Assembly: GCA_002504495.1 (NCBI GenBank)
Contig: DATC01000105.1
Location: 1 to 5,577, forward strand
Reading direction: 5' to 3'
Source of the DNA: Methanomassiliicoccaceae archaeon UBA537
Lineage (GTDB): Archaea > Thermoplasmatota > Thermoplasmata > Methanomassiliicoccales > Methanomethylophilaceae
DNA: 5,577 nucleotides
The notes below the pieces were generated by a model. It had not been told where the DNA came from, searched no databases, and saw only the letters and a list, made by a program, of their open reading frames with translations. Shown piece by piece: positions 4,799 to 5,577 of this stretch (the first letter of the stretch is position 1; each line of letters starts with the position of its first letter). The position numbers were made by a program, and so were the translations under genes.

Positions 4799-5577
4799 CA
4801 CATCTTCACCTCGTCTCCGGCGTCGTACTGGTCCTTGCCCTTGAGCTGGTGGAACGGGTCCTTGGTCCAGAGCATGTAGATCCAGACGGCTAGGATGACT
4901 ATGGACAGGATGACCCACATGGATCCGCCGTAGTCGGTTCCTCCGACGATCTCGTTGCGTCCGGGGATCCAGGACACGAATCCGAAGATCATCTGGGCGA
5001 GGCACCATGCCATGACGCACTGGTATCCGACGGCGATTCCCGTGTCCTTCCAGGATCCGAGCTCCCTGTGCATGGCACCGATGGCGGCGAAGCACGGGGC
5101 GCAGATCAGGTTGAAGAACAGCAGGGACAGGCCGCCCGCGTAGGTCAGGGTCTGGCTGAGGATGTCGAGGCTGTCGCCCTCCTCGTATCCGAACAGGATC
5201 TCGAAGGTGCTGACGAGGTTCTCCTTGGCGATGAGTCCGGTGATGGATCCCGCGACGAGCTCCCAGTTGGTTCCGGTCTCGCTCCATCCGAGAGGCACGA
5301 AGATGTAGTGGAGCGCGCTGCCGAAGGCTGCGAGGATCGAGTCCTTCATGTCCTCGTCGGTGACGAATTCGAAGCCGGGGGTGTAGTGGCTGAGGAACCA
5401 GATGAGTATGGCGGACAGGAGGATGATGGTCCCTGCCTTCTTGACGAATGCCCAGCTCCTGTCCAGGGTTCCCTTCACGATGTTGACCGCGGAGGGGATG
5501 TGATAGGGCGGGAGCTCCATGATGAACGGAGTGGCGGCGCCGGAGAGGCTCCTGAACTTCTTCAGGATGATTCCGGA
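4798..5577 (-). CDS. feoB: Ferrous iron transport protein B, C-terminal part
   Basis: The last 259 residues of FeoB, the membrane Fe(II) importer with a GTPase domain; the GTPase domain and first Gate motif lie beyond the right edge. The frame is open through the edge and begins SGIILKKFRSLSGAATPFI, so the ATG at 5520 within PFIMELPPYHIP is an internal methionine and not the start. Visible: the PF(I/V)MELPPY motif, a membrane helix at fragment residues 48-64, GLIAKEN (114-120), the second Gate motif NLICAPCFAAIGAMHRELG with C159 and C162 in a hydrophobic segment, and two more helices (one near YQCVMAWCLAQMIFGFV, one near MWVILSIVILAVWIYMLW). It ends in a short cytoplasmic tail that overlaps the Cys-rich partner gene by one base, so the two are translated from one message. 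No defect is seen in the visible part. Confidence 0.97.
   Translation of the reverse strand, partial: SGIILKKFRSLSGAATPFIMELPPYHIPSAVNIVKGTLDRSWAFVKKAGTIILLSAILIWFLSHYTPGFEFVTDEDMKDSILAAFGSALHYIFVPLGWSETGTNWELVAGSITGLIAKENLVSTFEILFGYEEGDSLDILSQTLTYAGGLSLLFFNLICAPCFAAIGAMHRELGSWKDTGIAVGYQCVMAWCLAQMIFGFVSWIPGRNEIVGGTDYGGSMWVILSIVILAVWIYMLWTKDPFHQLKGKDQYDAGDEVKM

Noticed and set aside
4547..5287. Extended 246-residue version of the Cys-rich membrane protein
   Set aside because: Everything before the ATG at 4798 is an Arg/Pro-rich out-of-frame reading of FeoB; the true start overlaps the FeoB stop and has a ribosome site.
4798..5520. A separate gene starting at the ATG at 5520
   Set aside because: The frame continues to the window edge with typical FeoB sequence, so this methionine is internal.

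Overview
The window reads as archaeal DNA. TATA-like boxes sit about 25 bases upstream of expected transcription starts, the Sel1 gene looks leaderless, and the gene set (FeoB with a small Cys-rich partner, a CadC/SmtB-type ArsR regulator, a long Sel1-repeat protein, a variant Hsp70) together with the GC-rich, tightly packed coding would fit a Methanomassiliicoccales-type methanogen or a relative. That lineage guess is an inference; the window has no marker gene.

Left part (1-2893, minus strand): a two-gene unit. An Hsp70 whose C-terminal lid is replaced by a von Willebrand factor A (VWA) domain (824-2893) is followed after 14 bases by a gene running off the left edge (1-809). That second gene starts with a J-domain-like fold lacking the HPD tripeptide. 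The Hsp70 keeps its ATPase residues but has an altered interdomain linker and a Lys in place of the Arg that normally meets HPD. The pair looks like a divergent chaperone module in which the metal-ion-dependent adhesion site of the VWA domain may recruit partners.

Middle (2894-3562): a 112-base gap holds TATA-like boxes, a small GC-rich palindrome followed by a pyrimidine tract (possible terminator), and two copies of a 15-base palindrome, one perfect and one imperfect. Upstream of the gap lies a minus-strand pair: a 61-residue two-helix membrane protein and a metal-sensing ArsR regulator, overlapping by four bases in a CTGA junction. This implies a CTG start for the regulator, with a strong ribosome binding site placed correctly for it.

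Right part (3563-5577): a 78-base divergent promoter region, then a plus-strand Sel1-repeat protein (3641-4567). This converges on a minus-strand iron-uptake unit, the C-terminal part of FeoB (4798 to the right edge) and a small FeoB-associated Cys-rich membrane protein (4547-4798). FeoB and its partner overlap by one base (TGATG). The 3' ends of the Sel1 gene and the Cys-rich gene overlap by 21 bases, and a strong C(UUCG)G-type hairpin lies just beyond the Sel1 stop. No RNA genes, CRISPR arrays or mobile elements were seen. There is no gene-free stretch longer than 112 bases.
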